Positions 15,719 through 25,822 of a stretch of DNA of 64,000 bases are shown here, piece after piece. Source of the stretch: Salipaludibacillus sp. CUR1 (GTDB lineage Bacteria; Bacillota; Bacilli; Bacillales; Salisediminibacteriaceae); the NCBI RefSeq assembly GCF_021028955.1, contig NZ_JAIWPE010000025.1, forward strand, positions 62,001 to 126,000, in the 5' to 3' direction. Under the pieces are notes generated by a model. The model was given only the letters and a program-made list of their open reading frames with translations, did not search any database and was not told the DNA's origin. Both the position numbers and the translations under genes were made by a program. Within the stretch, counting starts at the first letter, position 1; every line of letters begins with the position of its first letter.

Positions 15719-16687
15719 TTATTTTTTCATGATTTTTTTTAATAATGCTTTTTGTGCATGAAGTCTGTTTTCTGCTTCATCAAACACAGCCGAGTGCGGG
15801 CCGTCAATAATTTCAGCCGTTACTTCTTCTTCCCTGTGGGCAGGCAGACAGTGCAGAAATAAATAATCATTTTTTGCATGCTCTGCAAGTTTGCTGTTGA
15901 CTTGATATGGTTTAAAAGCTGTCAGACGTTCATTTGTTTCGTCTTCCATTCCCATACTGGTCCACACATCCGTCACAATAATATCTGCATCTTTTACCGC
16001 TTCGTAAGGATCGGTGGAAAATGAAATGTCAGCCCCTTTTTCACTTGCTTTTATAGAAGCTTCCTTGAAAATCACAGGGTCAGGCTGATAGCCTTCCGGG
16101 CTGGAAACTGTCATATTCATTCCTGTCAGAGCGGCTCCCTGAAGAAGCGAGTGGGTCATATTGTTGTTGCCGTCTCCTATATAACAGAGCTTTAAGCCTT
16201 CAAATTTGCCTTTATATTCATATATAGTCATTAAATCGGCAAGTACCTGGGTTGGATGATGGGGATCTGTTAGTCCGTTAATGACCGGTACGGTCGCATG
16301 ACGGGCAAATTCCTCTATCGTTTCATGTTCAAAGGTCCGGATCATTAACCCGTCTACATATCTGGAAAGCACCTTTGCCGTATCAGACACAGGTTCACCA
16401 CGGCCGAGCTGTATATCTTTTGAGCTGAGAAACAGGGCATGCCCGCCAAGCTGGAGCATTCCTGTTTCAAAAGATACTCTTGTTCTCGTAGAGGATTTTT
16501 CAAAGATCATTCCCAGTGTTTTGCCTTGCAAATGGGGATGAGGGATCCCTTGTTTTAACTCCTGCTTAAGAACAATGGCTTCTTGAATCAGGTCAGTCAG
16601 TTCTTTTTCAGTTAAGTCGTTTATCGTTAATAAATGGTCTGTTGTCAGCTGTCCGTTCGTTTCATTTACGTCCTTTACAGTTTCCAT
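15719..16687 (-). CDS. argF: Ornithine carbamoyltransferase
   Basis: 322 residues. Carbamoyl-phosphate loop STRTRVSFE (about 66-74), [16 protein letters not shown], the HPTQ motif ([14 protein letters not shown]), [10 protein letters not shown] and the ornithine-binding [11 protein letters not shown] near the C-terminus are all present. It converts ornithine and carbamoyl phosphate into citrulline. The ATG at 16687 follows AAGGTGTGA at 8 nt; a GTG three codons upstream would overlap the carB stop. It is the last gene of argCJBD-carAB-argF, the same order as in B. subtilis. Confidence 0.97.
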   Translation of the reverse strand: METVKDVNETNGQLTTDHLLTINDLTEKELTDLIQEAIVLKQELKQGIPHPHLQGKTLGMIFEKSSTRTRVSFETGMLQLGGHALFLSSKDIQLGRGEPVSDTAKVLSRYVDGLMIRTFEHETIEEFARHATVPVINGLTDPHHPTQVLADLMTIYEYKGKFEGLKLCYIGDGNNNMTHSLLQGAALTGMNMTVSSPEGYQPDPVIFKEASIKASEKGADISFSTDPYEAVKDADIIVTDVWTSMGMEDETNERLTAFKPYQVNSKLAEHAKNDYLFLHCLPAHREEEVTAEIIDGPHSAVFDEAENRLHAQKALLKKIMKK

Positions 16688-16692
16688 TTTTA

Positions 16693-19600
16693 TCACACCT
16701 TTTCTTTTATTTTTTCTTTACTAAGCAGATCCTGTAAGGCTTCAGGCTCGTAGCTTTCGGGCTCGCCTTTTAACCAGTCGACCAGGGTATCAAGCGTTTC
16801 CAGACTCGTATAATAAGGAATCTGGTATTTTACTGATAATTCCCGGATGAAAAAACCGATCTTTTCTTTCTCACGTCCTTGATTAGGAATATTGAGGACG
16901 AGTTGCGGAGCCGACTCTTTCCAATGGGCAAGTATATCCGTTTTATTTTTCACGATGGACGCTGCATGAATCCCTTCGCCTTCTAAAAACTGTGCGGTTC
17001 CTTCAGTTGCTGTAATCTCCGCTCCAATTCCTGCTAACTTTTTAATCAGGCTGACACTCGTTTTTTTCATCCGGTCAGAAACAGAGACGAAGCATTGAAT
17101 ACGGCCTTCCTGTGAAGCCGCATCAGTGTAACTGGCAACTTTTTTCAAAGCTTCATTCTTTGTTTTCCCAAGCCCGATAATTTCACCAGTAGACTTCATC
17201 TCAGGACCGAGTACGTGATCCACGCCTTTTAATTTACTTGCAGAAAACACCGGTGCTTTCACTGTAAAGTAGGAAGGTTCTCTTAGTAATCCCGCAGTTT
17301 CCTCAGCTGAAGGTAATAATTTTCCGAGCTGCGCCTCCACTGCACTCTTAATCATTGGGAAGCCAGTAACTTTGCTCATAATTGGAACTGTCCGTGAGGA
17401 TCTCGGATTGACTTCAAGAACGTAAACTGTCCCATCATAAATGACGAATTGAATATTCATCATTCCGATTACTGGCGTAGTTTCTGCTATTTGAGAAGCA
17501 ATATCAACGATCGATTGCTTTTCTGTCTCTGTAAGTGTCACAGGCGGAAAGACCGTCATACTGTCGCCTGAATGGACGCCTGCTTTCTCCAGATGTTCAA
17601 AAATACCTGGAATGATAATATTTTTTCCGTCAGATATGACATCCACTTCACATTCCAGACCGGGTACATACTGGTCAATTAATAAAGGCCAGCAGCGGTT
17701 GTTTGTTTCTTCCTGAATTCGCTCCACGTATTGGGCGAGCTCTATTTTGTTATAGCAGATAAACATGGACTGACCGCCGATCACGTATGACGGCCTGATA
17801 AGGACCGGATAGCCCAGTTTTTCAGCCGTCTTCGCCAAGTCTGCAGGCGCATGTGCACTGTTCCCGGCGATATGCGGAATATCCAGGCTGTTCAGCAGTT
17901 CATAAAACTGTCCCCTGTCTTCAAGGCGGTCAATATTTTCAGGTGAAGTTCCGTAAATTCTGATCCCTTCTTCCTGAAGATCGTTTGCCAGATTAATGGC
18001 TGTCTGGCCTCCGAACTGTATTAACACGCCCTCTACTTTTTCTTTGCGGATAACAGCTAACACATCTTCTAGAGCAAGCGGCTCAAAATAAAGCCTGTCG
18101 GCGACGGAATAATCAGTGCTCACAGTTTCTGGATTATTATTTATGACTACCGCTGCGTATCCGAGCTTTTTGACTGCAAGTGCTGCATGCACGGAACAAT
18201 AATCAAATTCCACGCCCTGCCCGATCCGGATAGGGCCTGAACCGAGAACCAGTATTTTTTTGCGGGCTTCGGAGACGGTCACTTCATCTTCTCCGTGCCA
18301 CGTGGAATAAAAATAAGGCGTGACGGCGTCAAATTCCCCTGCACAAGTATCCACAAGCTTGTATGAAGGGTGTATGTTTATGCGTTCATATTCGCTTCTA
18401 AGAGTCGCTGGATCCGTCCCTGTAAGTTCGGCTATCCGGCTGTCGCTAATATTTAACCTCTTAGCTTTCAAAAGAAGGTCCTTTGATAAACCTGACCATC
18501 CGGCGTTTTTTATATGTTGTTCACATACGATGATTTTTTCTATCTTTCTTAAAAACCAGTAATCAATTTCAGTTAAACTCATAATCTCATCGACTGTATA
18601 TTTTCTAGTGAATGCTTCTGCAATCGCAAACAGTCTCAGGTCATTCGGGTTGGTAAGAAGCCCGTTAATTTCTTCGTTTGATTTCTTTTTAAACGAAGGC
18701 CACATAAGGCTGTGAACATTAAGTTCAAGAGAACGGACCGCTTTATTTAATGCCCCCTCAAATGTCCGGTCTATTGACATCACTTCACCGGTTGCTTTCA
18801 TCTGCGTGCCAAGCGAACGATCCGCCTCAGAAAATTTATCAAATGGAAAGCGCGGTAGTTTAACAACGACATAGTCTAAAGCAGGTTCAAAAGAAGCAAA
18901 TGTATTACCTGTAATCGGATTTAAAATTTCATCGAGCGGCTGCCCGATCGCACACTTCGCAGCCATTCTTGCAATCGGATAGCCGGTCGCTTTTGAAGCA
19001 AGCGCCGAGGATCTGCTTACTCGGGGATTAACTTCAATAATGGCGTATTCATCCGATTCAGGATTTAAAGCAAATTGGATATTGCAGCCGCCAACCACAT
19101 CAAGAGCACGAATAACTTTTAATGAAGCTGAGCGGAGCATTTGATACTGGTTGTCCGATAGAGTCTGGGAAGGTGCTACAACAATAGAATCTCCGGTATG
19201 AACGCCTACAGGGTCCATGTTTTCCATATTGCAGACAATGACGCATGTATCATTGGCATCTCGCATGACCTCATACTCTATTTCTTTCCAGCCTTTTATA
19301 CTTCTCTCGACAAGAACCTGGCTGATCGGACTTAACTTTAATCCCTGTCTCAAAATGGAATGGAACTCTTCATCATTATAGGCAAAGCCTCCACCCCCGC
19401 CCCCTAACGTATAAGCAGGACGAAGGATTACCGGGTAACCTATTTCTTTAATAAATGAAAAGCCTTCCTCAATCGATTCAACAATTTGCGATTCTGAGAC
19501 TGGTTCTCCGATGTCCAGCATCAGCTGGCGGAATAACTCCCTGTCCTCGCCCTTTTGTATAGAGGATACAGACGTACCCAAAATGGATACGCCGTACTTT

Positions 19601-19926
19601 TCGAGCACGCCTTGTTCGGCTAAATTTACAGTTAAATTCAAGCCGGTCTGGCCGCCCAGGCTCCCAATCACCCCATCAGGCTTCTCCTTGGAAATAATGT
19701 TTTCAAGCGAGTTAACGGTTAACGGTTCCATATATACTTTATCTGCTATCGTATCATCCGTCATAATTGTAGCCGGGTTGTTGTTGACTAAAATAACTTC
19801 TATTCCTTCTTCTTTAAGTGCCAGGCAGGCCTGAGTGCCTGCATAGTCAAATTCAGCTGCCTGTCCAATGACTATTGGGCCTGAGCCGATGACCAGCACT
19901 TTTTGCAATTTGTCAGACTTCCACAT
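16693..19926 (-). CDS. carB: Carbamoyl-phosphate synthase large chain, arginine-specific
   Basis: 1077 residues with two homologous ATP-grasp halves: [20 protein letters not shown] at the N-terminus and [20 protein letters not shown] at mid-protein, each followed by its ATP loop ([13 protein letters not shown] and [12 protein letters not shown]). A C-terminal MGS-like domain starts near residue 935. The frame is open 57 codons further upstream, but ATG 19926 (MWKSDKLQK) has GGAGG at 8 nt and matches the family start. It overlaps the end of carA by 14 nt. Its place between argD and argF marks the arginine-specific, not pyrimidine, isozyme. Confidence 0.97.
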   Translation of the reverse strand: MWKSDKLQKVLVIGSGPIVIGQAAEFDYAGTQACLALKEEGIEVILVNNNPATIMTDDTIADKVYMEPLTVNSLENIISKEKPDGVIGSLGGQTGLNLTVNLAEQGVLEKYGVSILGTSVSSIQKGEDRELFRQLMLDIGEPVSESQIVESIEEGFSFIKEIGYPVILRPAYTLGGGGGGFAYNDEEFHSILRQGLKLSPISQVLVERSIKGWKEIEYEVMRDANDTCVIVCNMENMDPVGVHTGDSIVVAPSQTLSDNQYQMLRSASLKVIRALDVVGGCNIQFALNPESDEYAIIEVNPRVSRSSALASKATGYPIARMAAKCAIGQPLDEILNPITGNTFASFEPALDYVVVKLPRFPFDKFSEADRSLGTQMKATGEVMSIDRTFEGALNKAVRSLELNVHSLMWPSFKKKSNEEINGLLTNPNDLRLFAIAEAFTRKYTVDEIMSLTEIDYWFLRKIEKIIVCEQHIKNAGWSGLSKDLLLKAKRLNISDSRIAELTGTDPATLRSEYERINIHPSYKLVDTCAGEFDAVTPYFYSTWHGEDEVTVSEARKKILVLGSGPIRIGQGVEFDYCSVHAALAVKKLGYAAVVINNNPETVSTDYSVADRLYFEPLALEDVLAVIRKEKVEGVLIQFGGQTAINLANDLQEEGIRIYGTSPENIDRLEDRGQFYELLNSLDIPHIAGNSAHAPADLAKTAEKLGYPVLIRPSYVIGGQSMFICYNKIELAQYVERIQEETNNRCWPLLIDQYVPGLECEVDVISDGKNIIIPGIFEHLEKAGVHSGDSMTVFPPVTLTETEKQSIVDIASQIAETTPVIGMMNIQFVIYDGTVYVLEVNPRSSRTVPIMSKVTGFPMIKSAVEAQLGKLLPSAEETAGLLREPSYFTVKAPVFSASKLKGVDHVLGPEMKSTGEIIGLGKTKNEALKKVASYTDAASQEGRIQCFVSVSDRMKKTSVSLIKKLAGIGAEITATEGTAQFLEGEGIHAASIVKNKTDILAHWKESAPQLVLNIPNQGREKEKIGFFIRELSVKYQIPYYTSLETLDTLVDWLKGEPESYEPEALQDLLSKEKIKEKV

Positions 19927-21001
19927 ATGCTTTCCCTCCTGCTGCCTGCACTTGGTTGATAAATTCCTTAAAGATATATTCCGTGTCACTTGGTCCCGGG
20001 TGGGCTTCAGGATGAAACTGTACAGACTGTACAGGAAGCGTCCGATGCTGCATTCCCTCAAGAGACTTATCGTTGACATTCCTGAACAGCACGTCAAACT
20101 GTTCCTGGTCGATACTTTGTTCTATAACGGCATAGCCGTGGTTTTGAGATGTCATTTTAACTTTTCCGGTGACAAGATCTTTTACAGGATGGTTGCCTCC
20201 CCGATGGCCGAACGGCATTTTAACTGTTTCGGCCCCGTAAGCGAGAGCGATCAGCTGGTGGCCGAGACAGATTCCCAGGGCCGGGTAAGCTTCTGTGATC
20301 TTTTTTACAGTCGGAAAGTATGGCGTAAGCTCTGCCGGGTCTCCGGGACCGTTACTGATGAGTACACCATCAGGATTCAATTCCTGGATTTCCCGAAATG
20401 GCGTATCAAAAGGCGCAATTGTTACCTTGCAATTTTCTTTGAGGAGCGCTTTAAGAATTGATTTTTTATACCCGAAATCGAGAAGCACCACGTGCGGCCC
20501 GCTGTTAGGGAAATAATGATATTTTTTTACTGCGACGCTTTTAACTAATTCCCCTTTTGTTTTAATCCCCCACGAATGGAGGGAACTTTGGCGTCCTGGT
20601 GACTTAACCAGTTTTCCTCTGACGGTCTGGTGTTTTCTTATGGCAGAGACTAAAGAGCGGGTATCCACATCTTTCAGTCCAGGAATACCCATCCCTTGAA
20701 GCTGCTCTGAAAAAGTTGCTGTTGACTGGTAATGGCTTGGCTCATCACACAAATCATTCAGAATAACGGCTGACACAGCAATTTTTCCACTTTCATCATC
20801 CATGTCATTTATACCGTAACTTCCAATGATCGGATAACAGAAAGTAAGGATCTGCCCGGCATACGAAGGATCTGTCATCATCTCCTGGTAACCGGTCATA
20901 CTGGTGTTGAATACGACTTCACCTGCTGTTTCCTGTTTTGAACCAATCCATTCACCTTCAAATATTTCTCCTGTCTCAAGAACGAGATAACCCTTAGTCA
21001 T
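19913..21001 (-). CDS. carA: Carbamoyl-phosphate synthase small (glutaminase) chain, arginine-specific
   Basis: 362 residues. N-terminal CPSase domain with VFNTSMTGYQEMMTDPSYAGQ (about 31-51); C-terminal class I glutamine amidotransferase with LGICLGHQL containing the nucleophile Cys, FGHRGGNHPV, and the His-Glu pair in VQFHPEAHPGP. It hydrolyses glutamine and channels ammonia to CarB. It overlaps argD by four bases and carB by fourteen. Confidence 0.96.
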   Translation of the reverse strand: MTKGYLVLETGEIFEGEWIGSKQETAGEVVFNTSMTGYQEMMTDPSYAGQILTFCYPIIGSYGINDMDDESGKIAVSAVILNDLCDEPSHYQSTATFSEQLQGMGIPGLKDVDTRSLVSAIRKHQTVRGKLVKSPGRQSSLHSWGIKTKGELVKSVAVKKYHYFPNSGPHVVLLDFGYKKSILKALLKENCKVTIAPFDTPFREIQELNPDGVLISNGPGDPAELTPYFPTVKKITEAYPALGICLGHQLIALAYGAETVKMPFGHRGGNHPVKDLVTGKVKMTSQNHGYAVIEQSIDQEQFDVLFRNVNDKSLEGMQHRTLPVQSVQFHPEAHPGPSDTEYIFKEFINQVQAAGGKAYVEV

Positions 21002-22194
21002 GAAGCATCCTCCTGCTCATTCAGTACATCTTTTAATAGTGATAAGAAATGATTAATTTCATCTTCGGTTGTATTTAAAGGAGGGAGTACACGAAGGACA
21101 GCCGGTCCTGCAATAAGACTAAGTATTCCTTTTCCGTGCAGGGCTTTAACAATATGTTTTGCATCCCCGTTCAGCTCCATCCCGAGAAGGAAACCCTTAC
21201 CCCTTACTTCTTTGACTAAAGAAAACTGTGTTTCCAGTTTCTTTAATTCATCAAATAAATAATGACTCTGTTTTTCTGCATATTTGAGAAAACCTGATGC
21301 TTCTACTGTCTCAATAGTTGCCAATGCAGCGGTCATGGCGAGCGGATTCCCTCCGAAGGTACTTCCGTGAGTCCCGGGTTTAAATGACTGTCCCACAGAC
21401 TCTTTTGCGAGCATTGCACCGACAGGAACACCCGATCCCAGGCCTTTAGCCAGTGTCATGACATCCGGTTTAATACCGAACTGTTCATAAGCGAAGAGTG
21501 TGCCAGTCCTGCCTATTCCTGTCTGTACTTCATCTATAATAAGAAGAATATCTTTTTCTTTACAGATCCGGGATAGCTGCTTCACCCAGCTGACATCTGC
21601 CGGCCGGACGCCGCCTTCCCCCTGAACCAGTTCGAGCATGACCGCACATGTTTTTTGTTCATCAAGAGTGAGTAAGGCTTCCTGATCATTAAAAGGGAGA
21701 TAGGAAAAACCCGGTGTTAAAGGGGTGAACCCTTCATGAATTTTCTGCTGGGCTGTGGCTGCCATGGTCGTTCCTGTCCTGCCGTGAAATGAATCCGTAA
21801 AGGTTACAATGTCTGTTTTATTAGTGTATCCCTGGTCTTTGGCGTATTTTTTGGCCAGTTTAACAGCTGCTTCATTTGCTTCAGCTCCACTGTTGCAAAA
21901 GAATACTTGATCATGGCAGCTGAGGGATGTCAGTTTTTCTGCCAGCTCATTTTGGGAAGGAATATGGTATAAGTTGGAACAATGCCATAAATGGTCCAGC
22001 TGATTTTTCAGTTTTTCTGAAACAGCTTCTGGTAAATGCCCAAGGTTACAAGTAGCTATGCCGGACGTATAATCGAGATACTTATTACCTTGCTCATCCC
22101 ATACATAGCTGCCTTTTCCTTTTACAAGCGTGATTGGAAAACGTCCGTATGTTTCCATCACTGGGGATATTTTCTGCGCAGATAAATCAGGCAT
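20998..22194 (-). CDS. argD: Acetylornithine aminotransferase
   Basis: 398 residues, class III PLP aminotransferase. Landmarks are VWDEQGNKYLDYTSGIA (about 31-47), FCNSGAEANEAAVKLAKKY (about 98-116), FTDSFHGRTG, LIIDEVQTGIGRTG with the PLP-binding Asp, and TLAKGLGSGVPVGAML with the PLP Lys (about 245). It makes N-acetylornithine from the semialdehyde and glutamate. It overlaps argB by eight bases upstream and carA by four downstream. Confidence 0.95.
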   Translation of the reverse strand: MPDLSAQKISPVMETYGRFPITLVKGKGSYVWDEQGNKYLDYTSGIATCNLGHLPEAVSEKLKNQLDHLWHCSNLYHIPSQNELAEKLTSLSCHDQVFFCNSGAEANEAAVKLAKKYAKDQGYTNKTDIVTFTDSFHGRTGTTMAATAQQKIHEGFTPLTPGFSYLPFNDQEALLTLDEQKTCAVMLELVQGEGGVRPADVSWVKQLSRICKEKDILLIIDEVQTGIGRTGTLFAYEQFGIKPDVMTLAKGLGSGVPVGAMLAKESVGQSFKPGTHGSTFGGNPLAMTAALATIETVEASGFLKYAEKQSHYLFDELKKLETQFSLVKEVRGKGFLLGMELNGDAKHIVKALHGKGILSLIAGPAVLRVLPPLNTTEDEINHFLSLLKDVLNEQEDAS

Positions 22195-22987
22195 GGTGCA
22201 CCTCCTCCATTACAATTTTCGTTCCTGCCTTTTCTCCTTTTAAATACGTAACGATATCCTGAGGGTTTAACCCGTTAAGGATAACCGGCGCTTCGACTCC
22301 TTCTTCGAGTGCGTTCAAAGCTGACAGGACTTTAGGGATCATTCCTCCGTGTATAACCCCTTCCTTAATCAGCTCATCTATTTGTCCTTTTGTTAAATAA
22401 TCATATATTCGGCTATGGTCTCCCGGCTTCTCCATGACACCCGGGATATCACTGATAAACGCGATGCCCGCTTTTAGTTCTTTAGCTATAGCTGCGGCGG
22501 CCATATCGGCATTAACGTTGTATCTCTGCCCTTTCTCATCAATTCCAATAGGAGAGACAACAGGGATACCGCCGTTATCCATAATCAGTTCCAGCCATTT
22601 TTTATTTACCTGGACCACCTTTCCCACGTAGCCCAGCTTTCCTTGCGGATCGGCAGGCTTTACCTTCAATACGCTGCCGTCTACTCCGCTTAATCCGAAC
22701 CCGGGTGCTCCAGCTTTTACAATCTCTGCTGTAAGATGTTTGTTAATCGTCCCGCTTAAAACCGATTCAGCTATTTCGAGGACTTCTTTTGTGGTTACTC
22801 TTAGCCCGTTTACAAATGACGAGCTGACTTCCCACTTATTTAACGCCTCGTTAATTCCCGGACCTCCTCCATGTACGATGACCGGGTAACAGTCTCCTGT
22901 TTTCTGCAGTTGGGCGAGCGTTTGGAAAAACGGTTGTTCAAGCTGGTTAATAATACTTCCGCCTATTTTAATTACAATTATTTTCAT
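22187..22987 (-). CDS. argB: Acetylglutamate kinase
   Basis: 266 residues of the amino acid kinase fold: IIVIKIGGSI at the start with the phosphate-binding Lys, VIVHGGGPGINEALNKW (about 37-53), VNADMAAAAIAKEL (about 158) and the ATP-side IHGGMIPKVLSAL. It phosphorylates N-acetylglutamate. The N-terminal extension typical of arginine-feedback-inhibited hexameric kinases is absent, in keeping with the cyclic pathway via ArgJ where control often lies at ArgJ. Confidence 0.95.
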   Translation of the reverse strand: MKIIVIKIGGSIINQLEQPFFQTLAQLQKTGDCYPVIVHGGGPGINEALNKWEVSSSFVNGLRVTTKEVLEIAESVLSGTINKHLTAEIVKAGAPGFGLSGVDGSVLKVKPADPQGKLGYVGKVVQVNKKWLELIMDNGGIPVVSPIGIDEKGQRYNVNADMAAAAIAKELKAGIAFISDIPGVMEKPGDHSRIYDYLTKGQIDELIKEGVIHGGMIPKVLSALNALEEGVEAPVILNGLNPQDIVTYLKGEKAGTKIVMEEVHHA

Positions 22988-22996
22988 GGGATCTCC

Positions 22997-24223
22997 TCAC
23001 GTTCGGTAGGATGCGTTTATTTTGACATAATCATAGGTCAGGTCGCAGCCCCAGGCAGTTGCTTCAGCATAGCCATCATTCAGATCAACTGTAAGTTTCA
23101 CAGATGGCTGATCGAGATAGGTTTTTCCCTCTTGTTCATCAAAATCAACCGGCAGACCGTTTTTAACGACTGGAATCTCACCTAAAAATACATTCACTTT
23201 ATCAGGATTAACCGGTTCCTCACTGTAACCGACGGCACAAATAATTCTGCCCCAGTTAGGGTCTGACCCGAAAACTGCAGATTTAACGAGGTTGGAAGAT
23301 ATAACTGCTTTGCCTACTTTTCGCCCTGCCTGCTCAGAGGATGCCCCCTTAACCTTCACTTCTATAAGTTTTGTAGCTCCTTCACCGTCTTTTGCTATCT
23401 GTTTTGCCAATTCTTCGCTGACAAAAGTAAGCGCATGAATAAATTTATCCCACTGCGGGTGGTTTTCATTTAAAGGCTCGTTATTCTGCAGCCCGTTTGC
23501 CATAACAAGAACTGTATCGTTCGTGCTGCAATCTCCGTCGACAGTTATCATATTAAACGTTTTATCGGTTACAGCTCGGAGGGCATTTTGAAGGCTTCCC
23601 GGATCCGCTTGAGCATCTGTCGTTATATAAGCGAGCATTGTCGCCATGTTCGGGTCGATCATTCCTGACCCTTTCGCTGCGCCTCCAATCGTAATCGTTT
23701 TTCCATCGATCTCCAGTTGGACCGCGATAGTTTTGGTAATCGTATCGGTTGTCAGTATCGCTTGCTCAAACCTTTCCGGAGCCTGGTTTTCCGGCTCATT
23801 CATGGCTTCTATTCCAGCCTCGATTTTTTCCATAGGAAGGGTAACACCAATAAGCCCTGTAGATGCTACGGCAACGTGGTTTTGTTTTACATTCATTTTT
23901 GCAGCGGCGAGCTCCTGTGTTTTCTGTGCATCTTCAATTCCCTGCGCTCCTGTGCAGGCGTTCGCAATGCCTGAATTAACCACGATTGTCTGTAATTTCT
24001 GATCAGCTGCCAGACTTTCCTGTGTCACTTTCAAGGGAGCTGCCTGAAAAGAGTTCATCGTGTAAACTCCTGCCGCACAGGCAGGAACTTCAGAATGAAG
24101 CCATCCGAAATCCAGTTTCGATTTACGGAGGCCGCAATGCATTCCTCCTGCTGTGAATCCTTTTGGACTCGTCACATGCCCGTCTTTAAGAAGCTGGAAT
24201 TCGCTTTTGGACTTAACTAACAT
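22997..24223 (-). CDS. argJ: Bifunctional ornithine acetyltransferase / N-acetylglutamate synthase
   Basis: 408 residues. The autocleavage site is in DPNMATMLAYITTD: Thr195 becomes the N-terminal nucleophile of the beta chain. Upstream STGLIGVTLPMEKI and GGAAKGSGMI are conserved, as is SNDTVLVMANG downstream. The enzyme recycles the acetyl group from N-acetylornithine to glutamate, so no separate ArgE is needed. AAGGAG at about 8 nt supports the ATG. Nine nt separate it from argB. Confidence 0.96.
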   Translation of the reverse strand: MLVKSKSEFQLLKDGHVTSPKGFTAGGMHCGLRKSKLDFGWLHSEVPACAAGVYTMNSFQAAPLKVTQESLAADQKLQTIVVNSGIANACTGAQGIEDAQKTQELAAAKMNVKQNHVAVASTGLIGVTLPMEKIEAGIEAMNEPENQAPERFEQAILTTDTITKTIAVQLEIDGKTITIGGAAKGSGMIDPNMATMLAYITTDAQADPGSLQNALRAVTDKTFNMITVDGDCSTNDTVLVMANGLQNNEPLNENHPQWDKFIHALTFVSEELAKQIAKDGEGATKLIEVKVKGASSEQAGRKVGKAVISSNLVKSAVFGSDPNWGRIICAVGYSEEPVNPDKVNVFLGEIPVVKNGLPVDFDEQEGKTYLDQPSVKLTVDLNDGYAEATAWGCDLTYDYVKINASYRT

Positions 24224-24242
24224 CGTATAATCTCCTTTCAGT

Positions 24243-25292
24243 TTATGGATATACTGGTACCTGTTTTAACCCTTTATCTGTCTGCCAGCCGTTCATAATA
24301 TTCATATTTTGAATAGCCTGCCCAGATGCGCCTTTAACGAGGTTATCTATTGCCGAAACGATTACAAGCTGATTTGTCCGGTCATCTGAATAAAGGCCGA
24401 TATCACAAAAATTACTGCCGGATACTTCTTTTGTTGAAGGAAACGTTCCTTCAGGCCTGATTCTTACGAAAGGATCGCCTTCGTAATATTCGGAATATAT
24501 TTTTATAACCTCCTTGGTGTTAAGCTGCGTTGCCAGTTTTCCGTACATAGTGCATAAGAGGCCTCTCGTCATTGGAAGCAAGTGAGTCGTCATATTTATG
24601 CAAACCGGCTTGCCTGCTTCTTTCCCTAAATATTGTTCAATTTCAGGAATATGCTGGTGCCTGCCAATTTTGTAAGGTTTCACATTTTCGTTCGTTTCGG
24701 AGAAATGCGTCATAGGGGACATCGTTCGCCCTGCCCCGGACACGCCTGTTTTTCCGTCAATAATAATAGACTCGTTATCTATTAAATTATGAGTAATGGC
24801 CGGCATGAGCCCAAGCAGACTTGCTGTTGGGTAACACCCTGGGTTGGAACAGATTTTCGCTTTTTTAAGCTCGCTTTCATAGATTTCACTGAGTCCGTAG
24901 ACAGCTTCATCTAAAATTTCCTGTGGTGCCGGTGTCTTCCCGTACCACTTTTCATAATTTTCTGGTTTTTCGAGGCGTAAATCTCCTGACAAGTCTATAC
25001 ATTGGACCGATGTTCCTGCTAATTGCGGAATATAATTTTTACTGACGCCTGGCGGGGTCGCAAAAAAAATAAAGTCTATCTCATTTACTAAACTTTCGAC
25101 TTCAAAGGTCTCCATAGGTCCATCCAGAAAGGAGGCCAGATGAGGGTATGTATTTTCCAGGTACTCGCCCTCCTGTGAATGAGAGATAATCTTTTTAATT
25201 GTTACTTCAGAGTGGTTTTGAAGGAGCCGTATTAATTCCAGAGCGCCGTAGCCGGTGCCCCCGATAATAGCTGCTTGTTTCAAGTAAATCAT
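24243..25292 (-). CDS. argC: N-acetyl-gamma-glutamyl-phosphate reductase
   Basis: 349 residues. N-terminal Rossmann motif AAIIGGTGYGALELIRLL, the active-site CSNPGCYPTASLLGL (catalytic Cys near 149) and HQHIPEIEQYL with the catalytic His. It reduces acetylglutamyl phosphate to the semialdehyde with NADPH. First gene of the operon argC-argJ-argB-argD-carA-carB-argF, with a good sigma-A promoter overlapped by ARG boxes. Confidence 0.96.
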   Translation of the reverse strand: MIYLKQAAIIGGTGYGALELIRLLQNHSEVTIKKIISHSQEGEYLENTYPHLASFLDGPMETFEVESLVNEIDFIFFATPPGVSKNYIPQLAGTSVQCIDLSGDLRLEKPENYEKWYGKTPAPQEILDEAVYGLSEIYESELKKAKICSNPGCYPTASLLGLMPAITHNLIDNESIIIDGKTGVSGAGRTMSPMTHFSETNENVKPYKIGRHQHIPEIEQYLGKEAGKPVCINMTTHLLPMTRGLLCTMYGKLATQLNTKEVIKIYSEYYEGDPFVRIRPEGTFPSTKEVSGSNFCDIGLYSDDRTNQLVIVSAIDNLVKGASGQAIQNMNIMNGWQTDKGLKQVPVYP

Positions 25293-25325
25293 CGTCCTTT
25301 CCCGTCAAAGTTGAATTAATTAATT

Positions 25326-25390
25326 ATTATACTTACAGCTACATATATATGCAACATTTTTATTAAAATTAATTTATTTTTATACAATAA
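25326..25390 (-). promoter_or_regulatory. argC promoter with ARG boxes
   Basis: On the minus strand TTGCAT (25349-25354) and TATAAT (25326-25331) are separated by exactly 17 nt, a near-consensus sigma-A promoter. Immediately upstream and touching the -35 are two ATAAAAAT-centred elements (25353-25370 and 25371-25390) resembling ArgR/AhrC boxes. Arginine-dependent repression of the operon is inferred. Confidence 0.8.
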
Positions 25391-25439
25391 TTAATGTGGA
25401 TCCTTTATAAATTCTACGTTCTTTCTTTATATAAATGCA

Positions 25440-25469
25440 TAAAAAAACAGGCGCTATGTATGCGCCTGT
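25440..25469 (-). terminator. Hairpin terminator, left copy of a direct repeat
   Basis: ACAGGCGC / GCGCCTGT stem (25447-25469) followed on the minus strand by a T7 run. It is the outer terminator for cls transcripts, but lies 350 nt away from the cls stop, beyond a 260-bp repeat element. A near-identical hairpin at 25730-25752 flanks the other side of the element. Confidence 0.65.
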
Positions 25470-25729
25470 CAGTTTGTCGAAGAATCCACGTTTTATAAAA
25501 GTGCGGATTTCTTTTTAACTTATTTTAATGAAAAGTAAATTTGAACTGTGATTGAAGAATGAAAGATGGCGACTCGAGTGGGAACAGCAATAGGTGAAGA
25601 TCCCCGAGAGTGATTTTCTTCGGGAACTGAAGCATTGCCCGCCGAAAGCGTCCACCTGAAGTGATGAAATCACTTGTTATATATTTAGGTATTAAAAAAG
25701 ACTGTTGAGAAGACTTTCTCAACAGCCTG
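25470..25729. repeat. Intergenic repeat element flanked by 23-bp direct repeats
   Basis: A 260-bp stretch, GC-richer than its flanks, with GGCGACTCGAGTGGGAACAG, GGTGAAGATCCCCGAGAGTG, TTCGGGAACTGAAGC, CCGAAAGCGTCCACCTG and GAAATCAC in order, ending with a CTGTTGAGAA / TTCTCAACAG hairpin (25703-25726). The two ends are bordered by nearly identical 23-bp hairpins (one mismatch). Similar pieces occur at 53.8-54.1 kb. An 83-codon minus-strand frame through it lacks a ribosome site and is not called. Confidence 0.6.
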
Positions 25730-25756
25730 ACAGGCACTATGTATGCGCCTGTTTTA
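25730..25756 (+). repeat. Right copy of the 23-bp hairpin direct repeat
   Basis: ACAGGCACTATGTATGCGCC followed by TGT, differing from the 25447-25469 copy at one position, followed by TTTTATAAA. It can also fold and could terminate plus-strand transcripts. Confidence 0.6.
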
Positions 25757-25822
25757 TAAATGGTTTTAATTCTCAAAGTATCCCCGCCTCATTCACCGGC
25801 GGGCAGCCTTATGAATAAGCCG

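Noticed and set aside
19927-20097. 57-codon N-terminal extension of CarB
   Set aside because: Lies entirely inside carA, lacks a ribosome site, and family proteins begin at the MWKSDKLQK-type start.
25525-25776. 83-codon minus-strand frame
   Set aside because: Made of the intergenic repeat and two hairpins; no ribosome site.
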